Assembly (NCBI RefSeq): GCF_033439725.1
Contig: NW_026944386.1
Location: 3,596,001-3,660,000 of the forward strand
Length of the DNA: 64,000 nt
Origin: Neurospora tetraspora
Taxonomy: Eukaryota > Ascomycota > Sordariomycetes > Sordariales > Sordariaceae
Direction of reading: 5' to 3'
Part shown: positions 12,500-23,605 of the stretch, in pieces
How the letters are laid out: each line of letters starts with the position of its first letter
Position numbering within the stretch: position 1 is the first letter of the stretch
Program-made: the position numbers and the translations under genes
The notes under the pieces: generated by a model
The model's database searches: none
What the model saw: the letters and a program-made list of their open reading frames with translations, nothing else
Told to the model about the DNA's origin: nothing

Positions 12500-15400
12500 C
12501 TAAAATTTGCAGTCTTGACAGGGGGTCTTTATACTATTTTGTCTTTTTTCTTTTTTTTCTTTATTGCATAGTGGCGCTTATACGTGCCAGTAAGCGAGGC
12601 CATACGTAGGGGTATAGCTTATCCATCGAGATCTCTATACTAGAGCTTGTCTATTAAATTGTAGAACCGTAACTACCGTTATAAGCTCAATTTTGAAGGT
12701 ATTTACAAATAGAGACATCTATTTGGTAGTTAGGAAGCCGCTCTATAAGACTATATAACGTTTACTTAATTACTAGGTATAGTAGTTGATATTATTAAGG
12801 TCGAAGGTTTAAGGGGTAAAAAAGGGAATGTAAATAATAATCTACTATAATAATAATTAGAATCGAATCGATTAGAATGCCCAACTAAGAGTTTTCGAGT
12901 ATATAAATATAGGCATCAACTTTATGATTTTATTAAATAAAATTCTTTATTATTAATACTTTTATTTATTATTTCCTCTCTTACCTATTATATCCTCCCG
13001 CCGCCTCTAAATCGTTAATTTTATTAATAACAATAATAATATTTTTAGTTTAAATAAGTTTATTTATAATGGCCTGCGTAGCCTAACTCCCCGCTAGTAA
13101 GAGGATTTTCTTATTAATATTTAAAATTTTAGTAACGTACCCCCTAATTATACCGAAGTATAAGAGTATAATATTACTAATTTTACTACTATTAACCGCC
13201 CTCCTCCTCTTCTTCCTCCTCGTCTCCTAATTATCCTACCGGCTTCCTGACTAGACCTTATATTCCCTATATCCCGTATTAACTAGCGTATGTATTCGAA
13301 CTAGCTGCCTATTCCCTAGCCTACCTCCTATCCTTCTACTATAGCTACCCCCTCTTAAGTAAATTAAGTTATTAGTCGGGTTAAAAATTAGCAAAGTCGA
13401 AGTCGAAGTAGTAAAGGTAGCTAGGTAAGCTAACTTAGTACTAGCGTATTTATTTTATCGCTTTGTCAGTTATTAACTATCTTTCTATTATTTAACGAGG
13501 GTAATAATAACAGCGGCGAGGATAGTGATAATGATAGTAACCTATTCTTTAATATTTTTGTTATACGGCTATAATTATTAATCCCTCCCCCTAATACCCA
13601 ACCGCTAATTCTCTAACCGCTAATTTCCTAACTTTCTACCTAACTTTCTACTTAGGTAAGTGGGGTATTTCTTTACTAGATTAATACTTAAAAGTAATTA
13701 TTTATGATTATTCTCGTTAAAATTATTAAAGAGGGGAAATTTATTAAGGAGGAGACAATTAATTGGTTGAAGAAGGTCCTTATTAAAGTAGCCGAGACTA
13801 TAACAATTTAATAACTAAACGTTGATTAGGGTTATAATTAGTTGCAAAACTGGTATAATACATATAGAAAGGACTACCACTTATAATTAGAATTCTTCCA
13901 AAAGATTAAGGTAATTTTTAATAAAACGATTAATCAATTTAAAGCGGAGGAGGATATATAGGAATCCTTTTTAAGAGTAAGCTACCGTTAATAAAGTAGT
14001 TAAAAATTACTATATTCGAATATCAGGACGAGTATATCCTAATATTTACTATCGATTAGGCGATTAGTAAATATATTATTTGGCTAAAATAACGATTGTA
14101 GTAATATTTAGAGTAGAGGAATATTCAGAAGTATAACGACGACGTTAATAAAACTATACTATAATTAAAAGGTAAAGGGAAGGGGAAGGCGAAGGCGAAG
14201 AAGAGGAAGGATTTAATAAGGGAATTAATAAATTCTAATAGTAAGGAGGCACCTCCTTAATTACGGCCGATTATAAAAAAGAAATTAATTACTACTAATA
14301 ATATATTTAAATTAGTTAAATTTATTTCTAGTACTTAAAAGTACCTATTTTGAAGTATATTATCGTCGTCCCTCTTTATTATTATAGCTGGTCTTTCTAC
14401 CGCTATACCCCCTCCTCTTATACCGGCAAATCTAATTAAGTATAATTATTACCTCTAAATATTTATCAATATTTTAATAATAATATCCCTTCTTCGTTAT
14501 ATAAATAAGAAGGATAAGCGGGACTTTATTAAAAGATTACGGAAAGATAAAAATATAGCGCGTCTCTTTACTACCGTACTGACGGGGAAGCTACTATTTG
14601 CAAAAATAATTTTAGATAACGAACCCGTCTTCGAAAATAAGGAAGAGGAGGAAACGCTTAATAACTTAAATTAATATTCTCATTTTTAATTCCGTAGGAA
14701 ATATTATAATATTTTTATACTATTTAATAACCTTCGTTAATCCGATTCTAATATTCGTATTTTTATAATCGTACGTATTATAATTAAAAAATTATATTAT
14801 AATTTGTAATTATATTACTTTAACGCGTTATTATTATTATTAGGAAATATAGGAGTTTTACCATATTAAATATAAAAAATCGTAAAGTTAGAAAATTTTT
14901 GTTAAATTAAAAAAATAGCCAATTTAATTACCTTTTACTAGGTTAGGCTAAGTTAGGCTAGGCTGGGCAGGGCAATAAATTTAATAAAATCTAATAAATT
15001 TAGGCTTTAGCCCGCTTGCTAAAACGTTAACATAGGGCAAATATAATAATATAGTCCCGCGATTATAGAATTTAAACTCTAACCTCGTATAGAGGGTCGA
15101 TATTATAATATTAATAACTCTTTTAATTTAAGTCCAAAATTAATATAACCGGTATTAATCGATTTAACTTAATATAGTAAATAAAATAATGTATCTATAT
15201 CGGTTTTTAAATAAAAAATTTATAATATAGTTAATAATATAGAAAAACTATTATACTTATTTTTTTGACGAACTTTTTTTAAAGTAGTACTAACTATATA
15301 GTTAGTTCGCTTTAATACTGCCCAGGTAAATTGCCAAATACTATAATTTACCTATATTTATTCTATAAGAATACTTCTAAATTGTATTATACGAGCGTTT

Positions 15401-16850
15401 TATTTAATTATTATATTTACCCCTCTACCCTCTCCATTACCCTCCTCGCCTTCAGAATTGACGTTGATGACGTCTACAATACCATCGTTATTATCGTTTA
15501 TAAAGGGGTTCTAATCTATACGGGTCCGTCTATTTAATCTAATTATATAGCGTAGTAACCATATATACGATATTATATTAAATTTTAATAAGATATTTTA
15601 ATGCCACCGCCTATATAATTTTAAACCGCTTCTTTATTTTGCCGATAACGATTTTAACTTTTATATAATATTTTAAAAACTTCAAATTATATGATTTTTC
15701 TTTCTTCAGTCGCTTTCTCCGTTTTCCCCCGCTATACTTAACTAAATAATATTGTACTATAGGATATAGTATTAAAATCCTACGCATTAAATAGAACCCT
15801 ACATCGGCGAAGTAGAATTTCCCCAGTAATATTGAAAATCTAAAAACGAATATTAACTTTAATAATTTAAAATTATATATCAATCCTTCTATTCCCGGAA
15901 GTATATACGTAAATAACTTATTAAGCCCGATTGTAACGAAGATATTCTATATTATATAGTTTTTTTTTTAAATTTTATTATACTTATATTTCGTCGGTTA
16001 GTACCCGGGCGTATACTAACATACTATCGATTATACTAACATAATATTTAAAAAACTGATTAGGTTTTTTATCCTTTAATGTTAATTTATATATTATATC
16101 AGGTATTAGTAATTTAATAATTTAATTATATAAAAGAATTATAGTTCGAAATACCTTATAAAAGTTATAACTAACTGTAAAAGTATTATATTTAAAGCGA
16201 TAAGCTATATTTCGATAGGTTTTATTATAGGTATAAATATATAAAAACGTTAAAACTTTTTATTCAATAAATATTTAAATTGTACTATAAATACTAATAT
16301 TAATAAATATCTAATTAATTAACTATATAAAGGGATACCGCCGTATATAGTATAAGTTAAACAATTTTATTTCGTAGTCTAAATGGAGGATATTTCGAAT
16401 AACCGCCTTCCCTTCAAATCGATTAGAGTATATCGATTCCTATATAGTATTATAGCTACCGCGGGCCCGTATAGAGGCAATTGCTAAAACGATAGTAAAT
16501 AATATATGTACTAGAAAGAGCCGCACTTATTATTAAATTTAATCTATTGTCGATAGAAGTATTTTGATTTATCGGGGATTATTATATAAAAGACAGTAGA
16601 AAAATTTATATTAGGTATTAAAGTACAATTACTAGTACATCTAGTAAATACTAATCATATAATTAGCTAATATCCCTATCCTAGTACCCTTATTAAGCCG
16701 GATTAACGAAAATGCCCTTAAAAAAGTTGAGATTCTCAGCTTTTTTCGACTAATTAATTTTAGTATATTACGATCCCCTTTTAAGAAGTCGACCAGGCTA
16801 TTTGTAAGCGATACGTCGATTATAAGGGAGTTATAGGGGGGTTATAGGGT
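12500..16850. repeat. RIP-type AT-rich degraded repeat
   Basis: About 4.3 kb with abrupt change to very AT-rich, TpA-dense sequence and almost no open frames, against GC-balanced flanks. This is the usual appearance of repeat DNA after repeat-induced point mutation in Neurospora and allies. Such blocks are normally DNA-methylated, H3K9me3 heterochromatin (established for the genus; not visible here). Parts keep codon-like purine blocks (for example the GGAAGGGGAAGGCGAAGGCG tract near 14170), so a coding transposable element probably once lay here. It is heavily decayed and the family could not be assigned; a retroelement origin is possible but unsupported. Age: old enough for exhaustive mutation. 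Confidence 0.8.
16720..16746. repeat. Short near-perfect hairpin in the AT-rich block
   Basis: AAAAAAGTTGAGA and TCTCAGCTTTTTT pair with one G-T position and a one-base centre. It may be a remnant of an element end; no function is assigned. Confidence 0.4.
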
Positions 16851-16994
16851 TTCCTGGCTAGCGTGGTACGTGCTAAGGTCCTAAATGTCTTCTTTGAGCC
16901 ATATGCAGTGTGATTAACTGCATATTTACTAGTCTCTCATGACAGTCGTGCTCCGATGTCAGCCTCCATCCGCTCCGCCGCCACACGTGGCGCA

Positions 16995-17099
16995 GTCTCT
17001 TTGTACCCTGTGGGTCCAAATAGTGTGACATTATGATTGATGGGTAGGTAAGTGTGGTGAGGATGTCACAACCATTTGAACCCGCAGGTACAAAGAGAC
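16995..17099. mobile_element. MITE-like 105-bp hairpin element
   Basis: Perfect 13-bp terminal inverted repeats, GTCTCTTTGTACC at 16995-17007 and GGTACAAAGAGAC at 17087-17099. Imperfect pairing continues to about 37 bp per arm (GGGTCCAAATAGTGTGACAT against GGGTTCAAATGGTTGTGACAT). GCA flanks both sides (16992-16994 and 17100-17102), consistent with a 3-bp target duplication. There is no coding capacity. The size and 3-bp duplication are reminiscent of the small Neurospora Guest-type elements, but identity is not established. It lies in the non-RIP edge of the composite repeat, and its length is below that usually needed for RIP. Confidence 0.65.
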
Positions 17100-17182
17100 G
17101 CAAGGGCCATGCGTAGGTGGCCGAGTAAATGAGACTAATATTTACTACATATCAACCGCAGGGGTCGATTTGTATGGGCTCT

Positions 17183-17213
17183 GGATCAACGTTGGAAAAT
17201 TTGGAACACGCCC
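17183..17213 (-). repeat. Right terminal inverted repeat of the composite element
   Basis: Reverse complement of the left arm: ATTTGGAACACGCCC at 17199-17213 and GGATCAAC at 17183-17190. Confidence 0.7.
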
Positions 17214-17614
17214 AAAATGTGCATTACAGCTAATACCTTCGAAGTAGAGGCACGCAATGTCATTTCTGTTCTTGAACGGCAGGTATTTACGGAGAAGAGG
17301 ACATCTCTCAGACTTATCGCGATTCTGGTCTCCGGGACTCCGGTCGAATGTGTTTCAGGTGAAGATAGTGCTGCATAACCTGACACGTCTTTTTGGGGGC
17401 GAGACATCCACATGGTCTTTAGTTGATAGAAGTTTGGATGTTTCAGGCGGTAGGTGATCGAGGTGTGATATGATTCTCCCCGAGCTCTAAGGCATGCGAG
17501 GTTCTTCCCCAGATAACCGGGGGTTCGTGCCCAACAAGGAGAACTATCGCCGCGGCACGGGGCTTGCATTTCTTCCCCATGTGGTTAGGCCTTCGGTTTT
17601 GGTTACGTTGGGCA
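17214..17614. other. Spacer between the composite repeat and the coiled-coil gene
   Basis: About 400 bp of normal-composition DNA with no recognisable gene, probably the 3' flank of the minus-strand gene to the right. Confidence 0.4.
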
Positions 17615-19534
17615 TCAACCCACCAGCGTGTTGACGACTGTCGGTAGCCGCTTAGTTCCGGGTCGCGGAGATAACTCCTGGGCACACACGTCCCTTCCAG
17701 AGCCAATGATCGACACCTGAAGAATATCATAGCGTCGCCATTGATCACACTGAGCAGGAATTGTGAGCCTGTAGACCATGTTGCTGGGTATCTTCGCAAT
17801 GCTTAGATCCGTTTCATCTTGGACCGCAGGTTCGTTAACCACGAAACGGACGACAAGACGATCGCTTAACATCCTCACGTCGGTCATCCGGGGGTTTCGT
17901 GATCATTCGAATAACGAGTGGTCGTGAACGTCGGCTCAACGCATTGCTTCACTCTTCCGGACTGCAAAGCACTCTGGCCTTGGCGATGACATTCCTCCAC
18001 TGGAGCTGCCCACCGCTTTCGTCGCCCTGTTTGATGATTCCCGGAAACGTGACGCAGCAGATCTCCCTATCCGACAAGCTCTCCTCGTCCTCGCCACCGA
18101 TGTCCTCCATTGTGGCTGCATCGAAAAGGACTCGTTGATGTGGCAGGATCTCGGGCATGGTGACTTTGAAGATGGCTTTCTGGACGACGAGAAGCCGTGA
18201 CATGTCGATCGCGCCGTTGACAAGTTGTCTCAGACCCTGATCCCGTGCCTCAGTGGCCTTAGTATCGACATCCGTAATGGCATATAATATGTTATTGGCT
18301 TTGTCAACGAAGGCCTCGATAATGGCGGTTGTCTCGGCTTGTAGCTTCTGGTCGGCTTCCCGTTTCAGGATGGAGAGAGTCAAAGCGCGCCACTGATTGA
18401 GAGACTCGGGCGTTGATGCTGGGTAAGCCAAAGAGGTCAGTCAGTTTGCAATCGAAGTGGTCGCTCGCAGTATCCCGGCGAGACAAAGATACCGACATCG
18501 GGAGTAAACATACCGATACCCGCAAGCATACCCTCCGCCTCTCTAACCACCCGCTCCTGCTCCCCAGTCAACCCAACAAAATAAGCCCCAAACACCATCT
18601 CCACCAACAACCTCGACACCACACTCTGTATCAAGTGTATCTTGCCTCCCATCGCCAATATCTCCTCAAACATCGGCACCACCCTCGCCAACTCCTCCCT
18701 CCACCCGTCCGCCAACCTTTCACTTGTCACCTTCGCCCTCCTAAAATTCACCAACACCCAGTTCTGCAACCCATTCCCCAACCTCGCTATACCCGCCCCA
18801 AACACCTCATCGCTCATCTGCTGCGCCGCCCCCGTCGCGTCCGCCCGCGTGCTGTTGCTCACCCACTCCTTCAGCCCGCGCATCTGCCTGCGCAGGTCAC
18901 GGATCTCGTCCTCGCGCTCGCGCAGGCTCTGCTGGACGGCGTTCCAGCTGGAGCGGAGCTCGTCGCGCTCGGCGCGGAGGGCGTCGGCTTCCAACCGTAA
19001 AAGGCGGAGCTCGTGCGCAGTGGTGGACGTCAGCGAGGAGAAGGAGGAGAGACTGGAGGAGGCGTTGGTCAGGGCGTCAAGGGTGCGTTGGTACGAGAGC
19101 TCGAGGTGGGCTATGCGGTCGTCTTTTTGCTTGAGGAGGTCCTCGGTTGTTGTAGGTGTAGGTGTTGTTGATCTTGGTGCGGGTATAGGTGAGGGTGAGG
19201 TTCTCATGCTTGAGCTGGAACTGGAAGGGTCTGTTGTAGCTGTATTTGTTATTGTAGTTGTACCACCCCCATCGATGACTCTGACTCTAGTACCGCGCGG
19301 CGTGCTTGTGTTACTTCTATGAGCATCTGGAGAAGGAGAAGGAGAGAGTGCTGCTCGCGGAGGCGGAGCTATGGCTTGAGCCAAACTACCCAGTCGTGGA
19401 CTACGGGTGGCGTTTCTGGATGGTGATGTTGACGGAGAGCCGGCATTCCGTAGACTGCGCATGAAGGAAGGACTTGGAGCACTTTCCGAAGAAACGCGGT
19501 GCTTCTCTGGGGTTCCCAGGGTTTTGCGAGGCAT
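17615..19534 (-). CDS. Coiled-coil hypothetical protein, two or three exons
   Basis: Exon 1 is 19534-18514 and exon 2 starts at 18418. The intron 18419-18513 has a GTATGT donor, CTGAC branch and CCCAG acceptor, and joins GIG to ASTPESLNQW in frame. Without further splicing the protein ends at 17949 (about 495 residues). A second intron, 17865-17952 (GTGAAG donor, AAG acceptor, phase kept), would add exon 3, 17864-17615. That exon encodes a well-formed 83-residue tail (DRLVVRFVVNEPAV... YDILQVSIIGSG), for about 578 residues in all. Residues 1-130 are Ser/Thr/Pro-rich and disordered-looking. Residues about 131-225 form a strong heptad coiled coil (EDLLKQKDDRIAHLELSYQR; LREREDEIRDLRRQMRGLKEW). 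An alpha-helical C-terminal domain follows. No family is recognised. The 3' end is the uncertain part. Confidence 0.72.
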
Positions 19535-20452
19535 GTTGATGGTGTGAAGTTAGCGGCCAACGACGCGCTCGATTATCGTAGAGTGGAAAGGAAAAAGAAG
19601 GCGCTTTGGTCGTTTCTTTGGTCGGTACGCGGCATGCTGATCTTCGAAGTCTCGTGAAGGTGTCGTCGTTGTCGTCGTTGTGGTGTTTGCTGTTGATGTT
19701 TATGTGGCTGTCGTTGTTGCCTAGAGAGCCGATGTCCGAACAACACAGAATAGAATGGACAAACTTTGTTGGTCGCGCCTTAAATTCCAGTGTAACCTTC
19801 TCTGTGCCTGCCCCCTAGAGTAGGTAATGGAAGATGAACCATTGACAAGTCGGGACACTCTTTCCCAGAGTTCTGTTCATCAGCTGCTGGCCGTGGTTAG
19901 GTAGCTTCAGCCCTGCCGTCGTTCACGCCTGCCGCCAACAAGTCCCGTGGTCACCTAACCCCTGTCAATCCTTCCTTCCATTTTATGGCTTCGGCGTTCG
20001 TTCCAAAAAGTGGGGCCCTTCGATAAAGACATGGACAGGACAGGGATCATGGTCTGTCGCCGTACCTTCAGCAACGGCCGGGCAGCTCCGTTGACCAAAA
20101 CATGGCATTCAGGGGTTGACCCATGGAGCCCCTCTGCCCCTCCTCTCGAACCCCTATGGCCGAACATGTAGGTACTTGTACGTACAATGTACAGCTTCGG
20201 AGCTTACACACAGTAGATACAACCGTGGGAAGAAGAACCCAAGCACGATACATGTACGATAGCCTAACGGGAGATCTACGGCTATCTTTCGCTCGCTTCA
20301 TTCCCTCTCACACACAAGACAAGTTAGCGTGGCTCGTGGATACCTCGGGCCTTTGTCGGACTGGATCGAGGGATATCGATTACCAAAACATCTCCCTCTT
20401 TCGAGTACTATAATCGTACTTCATTGACTTCTAAAGTCCAATGACAGGACCT
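19535..20452. other. Intergenic between two minus-strand genes
   Basis: About 0.9 kb holding the promoter/leader of the coiled-coil gene and the 3' flank of the 2H-phosphoesterase gene. Frames at 19606-19818 and 20123-20413 show no domain and are probably chance. Confidence 0.45.
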
Positions 20453-21829
20453 CTAAAACTCAACATCCTCCTCAACCTCATAAGCCTCATCAACCACCAC
20501 CCCATCCACCATCTCCTTCTTCGCCCCCATCTTGCAAATAGCCACCTTTTCCACCTTGACGTCCTCCATCCACGTGTACTCCTCATACCTCTCCAGAATC
20601 TCCCTCGCGTCAATCGTCAATCTTTCCCTTTTGTTTCCTCCTCCTCTGTGACCGTGGTGTCCCTTCTTTCCTCCTCTTCCTCCTCCTCTGTTACCTCCCC
20701 CTTGCTGCTGCTGCTGCTGCTGACCACGACCCCTACCACCCTTCACATAAATCGTATTAACAACCGTAGCATGCAACAAAAGCGGTCTACCCCCTTCCTC
20801 CATCATCAACTCCTTCTGCACAAACTCGGCCTTGACCCTCTCGCAAAAGCGCTGGAGGTGGCCAAGCGGGTCAACGGGCGGAGCGTAGAGCACCGCTGCT
20901 TTGGAAGGTGATTGCATCGAGTGAAGACCCTTTAACGTGATCTTTAGATCTTCTTCTTCTTCCTTCTTCCCTGTCTCAGACTGAAGCTGGGGTGGGACCT
21001 CCCTAATAACAGTCCCCATCCCAGCTTCCACCCCTTCACCCTTCTCTTCCGCTGTCCCAATAGCAATAGGTGCACCACCACCGTTACTATCCCGCGGCAT
21101 CGGCACCGCCGTCGCCCGCGTCTGTGACTGCCTCAGCACCTCCTGCCAAATCTCGCTCAGCTTCAAGCTCTTCAGCAAAGCCTTGGCTTCCTCCAGCTTC
21201 CTCAGCCCGCTCAGACTTCCACTTCCACTTGGTGGTCCCTGTTCCTCGCTGCCACTTCTGCTGCCACTCCTGCTTCTGCTTCTGTCTCTTCTCCCGTTAT
21301 CTTCTTGCGGTCCATCCCTCCCACTACTTCCCCCAACCTGCCCTGCCTGCCCCTGCCCACCTCCTCCCCTCCCCGTCTTCACCCCCTTAGACTCCCTCGG
21401 CTCCAGAAAACTCATAACCCCCAACGTCAAATGGATCGTCCCCACAGGCCTGATGGCTTCCTCCGGCACCGGCAACGCTCCGTAAGCACTGCTGGACGGG
21501 TTCCCGGGGGCCGTCACTTCCTCCCTGAAGGCGGCTAGGCTGCGCGTGAGTTGAGACCGGGAGGAGGCGGTGACGAGGGGGATGCAAAGGAAGTGAGTGG
21601 GGGGTGGTTTTGGTGGCATTTTGTTGGGTTTCTTGTTTTGGTTCTGGTTTTTGTTGATGGTGGTGTTGTCTTCGCCTTTGGGTTGTGATTTAGGTTGGGA
21701 TTTGGCTGTGTCCTCGCTCGCGGTCTGGAGCTGCGGCTGTTGCTCCTCTGCTGGTGATGATTTTGATGGCGATGGTAAGGTAGACGCGGCTGAGGCTGCT
21801 GGTAATGGTTGTGTCCTCGACTCCTCCAT
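20453..21829 (-). CDS. 2H-phosphoesterase family protein (AKAP7/ASCC1-like)
   Basis: Single exon, 458 residues. Two H-x-T motifs define the 2H fold: HLT at residues 133-135 in GTIHLTLGVM, and HAT at 353-355 in LLLHATVVNTIYV. The distance and the flanking hydrophobic strands match the AKAP7 nuclear-localisation-domain/ASCC1 group. That group acts on RNA ends or 2'-5' linkages, or in alkylation-damage complexes. The two halves are separated by a long Gly/Ser/Arg-rich and acidic insert (residues about 150-300). A poly-Gln/Gly-Arg patch (about 365-400) lies after the second motif. A second ATG at residue 71 (MPPKPPPTHFLCIPL), exactly before the fold, may be used as start; residues 1-70 are low-complexity. 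Both catalytic His residues are present, so activity is possible. The substrate is unknown. Confidence 0.85.
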   Translation of the reverse strand: MEESRTQPLPAASAASTLPSPSKSSPAEEQQPQLQTASEDTAKSQPKSQPKGEDNTTINKNQNQNKKPNKMPPKPPPTHFLCIPLVTASSRSQLTRSLAAFREEVTAPGNPSSSAYGALPVPEEAIRPVGTIHLTLGVMSFLEPRESKGVKTGRGGGGQGQAGQVGGSSGRDGPQEDNGRRDRSRSRSGSRSGSEEQGPPSGSGSLSGLRKLEEAKALLKSLKLSEIWQEVLRQSQTRATAVPMPRDSNGGGAPIAIGTAEEKGEGVEAGMGTVIREVPPQLQSETGKKEEEEDLKITLKGLHSMQSPSKAAVLYAPPVDPLGHLQRFCERVKAEFVQKELMMEEGGRPLLLHATVVNTIYVKGGRGRGQQQQQQQGGGNRGGGRGGKKGHHGHRGGGNKRERLTIDAREILERYEEYTWMEDVKVEKVAICKMGAKKEMVDGVVVDEAYEVEEDVEF

Positions 21830-23034
21830 TTTGGTGGTTGTTGATTAGTTAGGTACTTCGGCTGATATCTCCTAATCGGAACCTGGTATGGTAAACCTCC
21901 GGGAGTGGTATGGTTTGAGTAAGTGAAGGGGAGGGACAAATGCCGATAGGGTACCTTGGTATTACTTCTTTGGTGATTATGTATGGTGAAGGAGGTGAAT
22001 AAGCACTAGTCTACACTTGATGTGTCGACTCGGCGATATAACTCGAGCTTTGACTCCTCATCAATCAAGCTTTCCAAGGCTGACAAGCTCCGTGTTGACG
22101 CTTCGTGAGTGCTTACAAAGCTGATCATCAATATCCGGTCGTGAATCTGGACGTCAAACTGGTCGGCGACCTGGTGCGAATCTGGGTTCGGTGTCCAATG
22201 AAGTTGGGTGATTTCGATGCCGGCCGGTGGACGATCAGCCAGAGCTCCGTCTTGTCGTTGGTGACGTTTCCATTTCGAGATTAAACGGAGCGAAGGTCCG
22301 TGCCACTTTACGCCTACCATTTTTACCGGAAGTCTCCGAGCCCTATCGCCGTAGGCCTTTTCCCTTTCCCTATCACCAGAACGAACTCTTAACAGTTAGC
22401 CCAACCACTACCCCCTAACGGACAGAGCAACTTGAGGATGTTACATGATATATAATATCTGTATGAATCGGATCCGATATCCGGGAAACCGCTACTAACA
22501 AAGGCTACTCCTGTCTTTAAGAACCGTGACTACCCCCTAATCCACCAAGCGACAAACAATATTTGAACATCCCGATATTCCAACAAGCAAAAGGGTCCAA
22601 AACAGAGACCATGCTGGAATATCTTTCCCACCTGTACTTCGGCATGGTAAGCCTGCTATTTCTCAAAGCCTTCCCGTAACCATCCCGCAATGCCCTTTCC
22701 AGCGCCCCCATGAACCGTGCGTCTGATTCGCAGAACGCCGTCGGTGCGCATGCCCACGCGTGATGATCATGGCTTCCATAGCTCCAAGCCCTGTGGAATG
22801 GCTAGGTCTAAAAGGCCCTGAATTCTATTCCGATTCGCGTCTTCTAGACTGCTGTACTTTTTTTCCGCGTCCCATCATCTCGACCTACCCGCCCGGAGGA
22901 ATGCCATGCTCCTTGTGTCGCAGAAGCTGCTCCAACATAGGCAGGCAGGCAAGCTTGCCCTCATCGCCCAACAAAAGCGCCAGATGTGGGCACGGCAAAC
23001 CAGAGGAGGGTGTTGTAAATCATCCGAAATTCCA
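21830..23034. other. Intergenic left of hpt-1
   Basis: About 1.2 kb. A minus-strand frame at 22006-22320 (104 residues, ATG start) has a less biased composition than its surroundings (IEITQLHWTPNPDSHQVADQ...), but no domain, and could be a chance frame or a small gene. Nothing else was seen. Confidence 0.35.
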
Positions 23035-23590
23035 CTATTCGTCATCTGGCTGGAAGAAGCCGTGTGTTTCGTTCAACATCATGTCCGCCAGCACGTCTTT
23101 GTCATTCCTGGCTGTCTTGAGGGCCGCTTTGATCTTCTCCAGGCAAACTTGTTCGTTGGGCTCCGCAGCCCCATCAACGGTGAGCTTGTGGCCGTATTGT
23201 TGGATAACTTGGCACGAATCCCTGATCTTGTTGAACCCGAGAGTGGCTGAGGAGCCCTTCAAGAAATGGCCCAGACTCGACAGCGTCTCGAGCCTCTTGC
23301 CGTTGTCGAGTTTGTTGTTGTTCCTAATCAGACGACCCTCGTATTAGCTCTGGTCCTCTAGAAGCATCAAGTCCAGCTCGCACAACATGACGAGCACCGA
23401 AAGAGCAACAAGGCGACCCTGATCCGGCCCAGAGTACTTACAAAATCTCCTCAATCTTTACAAAGGTCTCCTCGGCTTGGTCAAAGAAGTTGGTGACCAA
23501 GGACTTGCTGAACTCGCGCTTGTCGTCATCGTCCATCTCGAGGATCTGCTCAAAGATCCCATTGTCGACGTGCTCTCCGAAATCCGGCAT
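23035..23590 (-). CDS. hpt-1: Histidine-containing phosphotransfer protein (YPD1/HPT-1)
   Basis: Exons 23590-23442 and 23323-23035. The intron has a GTAAGT donor and a CTGATTAG acceptor and joins EEIL to NNNKLDNGKR in frame. About 145 residues. It is the HPt relay protein passing phosphate from hybrid histidine kinases to response regulators upstream of the osmotic/fungicide-response MAPK pathway (known for YPD1 and Neurospora HPT-1). The active-site motif SLGHFLKGSSATLG is intact; the phospho-accepting His is residue 69 (codon 23266-23268). The N-terminal helix IFEQILEMDDDDKREFSKSLV and FFDQAEETF are characteristic. Upstream of the ATG, the exon begins at 23605 after a CACAG acceptor with a CTAACC branch, so a 5'-UTR intron is likely. 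A strong GTAAGT at 24194 (reverse strand) is a candidate donor. An upstream coding exon was looked for and none with an ATG fits well. Confidence 0.9.
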
Positions 23591-23605
23591 TATGTCTTGA
23601 TCTTC

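Larger units (their letters stand above)
12436..17213. mobile_element. Composite repeat with PIF/Harbinger-like ends and a RIP-type core
   Basis: GGGCGTGTTCCAAAT at 12436-12450 is present in exact reverse complement at 17199-17213. A second conserved block, GTTGATCC, follows at nearly the same distance from both ends (12458-12465; complement at 17183-17190). On the left it recurs at 12470-12477 and 12482-12489. AAA directly flanks both ends (12433-12435 and 17214-17216), as a 3-bp target duplication would. GGGNNTGTT-type ends with a 3-bp duplication are known from PIF/Harbinger DNA transposons, so that family is inferred. The interior is mostly the AT-rich block described separately, with unmutated-looking DNA at both ends and a nested MITE. 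No transposase is recognisable. The element may be a non-autonomous carrier into which another repeat inserted. Confidence 0.55.

Noticed and set aside
12790-13020. Possible long-terminal-repeat-like segment
   Set aside because: A purine run followed by TG-starting AT-rich sequence gave a weak impression only; no second copy was found, so no family is claimed.
15331-15883. Short frames in the AT-rich block
   Set aside because: Ile/Tyr/Lys-rich translation of AT-rich, mutated repeat; not genes.
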